64,000 nucleotides of DNA. It comes from Botryosphaeria dothidea (Eukaryota > Ascomycota > Dothideomycetes > Botryosphaeriales > Botryosphaeriaceae). The DNA is taken from the NCBI GenBank assembly GCA_011503125.2, contig WWBZ02000016.1, positions 1,798,001-1,862,000 of the forward strand, written 5' to 3'. Positions 62,280 through 64,000 of this stretch are shown in pieces. The notes beneath the pieces were generated by a model that was not told where the DNA came from, searched no databases, and was given only the letters and a program-made list of their open reading frames with translations. Within the stretch, counting starts at the first letter, position 1, and each line of letters opens with the position of its first letter. The position numbers and the translations under genes are program-made.

Positions 62280-64000
62280 CAACAGCAGAAAGCAGGATGA
62301 TCGAAGTAAAGGCGTAGATAAGGCCTTGGCGCATTGGTTTGGTGAGTTTTTATGGCTCCTGCCTTGGAGATACGGTGTTGGGATGAGGCACTTTTTTTTT
62401 CTTCCGTCATCCTTTCAGACACTTGCTACTGATTTGATCTTTCCATTTTCTTAGTCTTTAGCGATTTTTACCCCGTTTTCTGCATGCCGCTCACGTTGGT
62501 CACGCGCATTTCGTCACTTCTTTTTTCCGCTGTTATACGGTTGCAAACTTTATTCTAGACGACATCGGTTCTTTCGCCAAGACGGTGATAGGTACGACTT
62601 TTTTTCCTTTTACCTTCACTTCTTACGCTCCGGGTTGGGCATCGGTTGGAAGTTGAGAGTTGCAGGGCTGTTTGCTTGCTTCTCCTTCGTCCTCGCCTAT
62701 TAGCACTTCTCCTGTTGGCCGCTGCTTTTTTGTATTCTTTTTTCTTCCACCTGTTGGCTTTCTGTGTTTCTTCCTTCGGCATTGCGAGATACCTTGCGGC
62801 CTGCTTTTTTGAATTTTTTTTATACTGCTTCTTCATCCGCACACGACAGATTTTGGTGTGGACTAGGGACTGCTGGAAGGAATGTTGAGAAAGATTTCTG
62901 TCGAATTGCGACATGGGAATTGGTGCCGGCGAGTAAGTTTGCGAAAGCAATTCTAGCCGACGATTGTACTGTTAGAGAGCGTGTGTCATGTATACGAAGC
63001 GACGATGAGACATATCGATAAATGGAAAAATCAAGACGAATATGGACGCAGAATTGCGAAACTTGCACCGCGTCCCACAGCTCTTGGCTGGGACTCCACG
63101 TGAGACTGAACATGTGTTGATTTTCTTATCTCGATGGTTTGTCCGCCGAGATGGCCTTTAATCTCAACAGTAGAGCACGATGCTTTTTGCCGGTTTGGGT
63201 TAGAGGAAGGGTCGTGGCTTGAAGGTTTCTGCGTTTTGATAGGTGGGGAGGCATAGGATTATGCCTGAGGTATCTGGTGGTGGCGTGACGTGACACTTCG
63301 GCGGTCTTGCGGACGCGCCGGAGATGGATAAGCTACGTTTGACAATTGTAACCAAGGGGCTAGGCTTGATGGCTGGCTTGGGGCTTCTCTTATCTGCGAT
63401 TAGCATGGCGGGTGGCGGTCTCTGGTGCGACGGACGACGTTTGTTGCGACGACGTCTCTTATCTTCTTTGTAGACGACAATGATTGTTGAGTCATTGATC
63501 TCTGTGCCTCTCTCCAGTGTTTTTGAGTCAGTGAAGTAAAAGAGCATACATGAGAGAGATCTCAATCTTGGGAACCACACAGACGGGTTTCTCTCCCCAC
63601 AGGACCAGCGTCTGATATGCACAAGGATCATGATTTTAAACCACAACTTTATCTAGTCATTCTCCACCTTCATGACAATAGTCTGCTTGTGAATGCGGCT
63701 CTACTCATCTTAGTCGAATTAGATAGTAAGGACACGAAATTGTTTCTGCTTCGAATCGATCATTTTCTTCGTTGATAACGCGCTGTTCATATACATGTAT
63801 ATGGACATGTTCTGAAATATGTATAGCCTCTTCCTCCTACTCCCCACCATCGGCAACCAGACCAACGATAAGCAAGCAAGGAACAGAAAGACTTAAAAAA
63901 ACGAATCTTGGCCAGCCACAAACTCTCCATCGACCACATTTCCTTTTGCGGATAGAAAGTTTAGCATAAAAAGTTAAGGTATAGAATGTTCAGAAGAAAG
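62280..64000. other. Right-end interval, nothing recognised
   Basis: About 1.7 kb after the GT34 stop. The first part is T-rich and UTR-like. A Lys/Arg-rich minus-strand ORF (62555-62950) is the complement of T-rich tracts, and the others are short. No RNA gene found by eye. Confidence 0.4.

Noticed and set aside
62555..62950. Lys/Arg-rich minus-strand ORF after the GT34 gene
   Set aside because: Complement of T-rich tracts typical of a 3' UTR. No domain and no promoter context.

Overview
The window is nuclear DNA of a filamentous ascomycete (Pezizomycotina; Dothideomycetes is my guess, not shown). The evidence is genes with short introns (about 49-122 nt, GT...AG, often a visible CTGAC or CTAAC branch site), separate promoters with no operons, and a typical mould gene set: Zn2Cys6 regulator, Git3-type receptor, CYP53, ferric reductase, PEX6, ATG6, SCM3 and YOS9. 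Exon joins were made by eye. For the genes I spliced, codon phase closes at every junction, but no transcript or homology search was available.

Left part (1-12.8 kb). A Zn2Cys6 factor that runs off the left edge is divergent from a phytanoyl-CoA dioxygenase-like gene. After a gene-poor stretch come a small nucleoside-monophosphate kinase and, head to head with it across 442 bp, a viperin (RSAD2-like radical-SAM) gene. The viperin copy carries an in-frame TAA, and the third cysteine of its SAM motif is tyrosine, so it reads as a decayed antiviral-type gene next to an intact kinase. Two 7-TM protein genes follow: a Git3-like receptor and a fungal 7-TM family of unknown role.

Middle (14.2-37.5 kb). 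This is mostly housekeeping: PEX6 (peroxisome import AAA ATPase), a Tgl1/Yeh-type steryl-ester lipase, a CYP53 benzoate 4-hydroxylase, a GT25-type glycosyltransferase, ATG6/Beclin head to head with an SCM3-like CENP-A chaperone gene, and an alcohol-acetyltransferase-like gene.

Right-middle (37.5-50 kb) is more accessory. It holds a ferric reductase, a PLP-enzyme/rhodanese fusion divergent from a DHA2-type MFS transporter, a 66-residue secreted six-cysteine protein, a MITE with perfect 28-bp terminal inverted repeats plus diverged relatives, and a large fungal-specific gene broken by two stops and a frameshift.

Right end (50.9-64 kb). A small NTF2/SnoaL-like protein, the ERAD lectin YOS9, a large single-pass membrane protein and a GT34 (Mnn10-type) mannosyltransferase, then 1.7 kb with no recognisable gene.

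The most noteworthy biology is the divergent kinase-viperin pair with its broken viperin, and the repeat-associated secreted protein.
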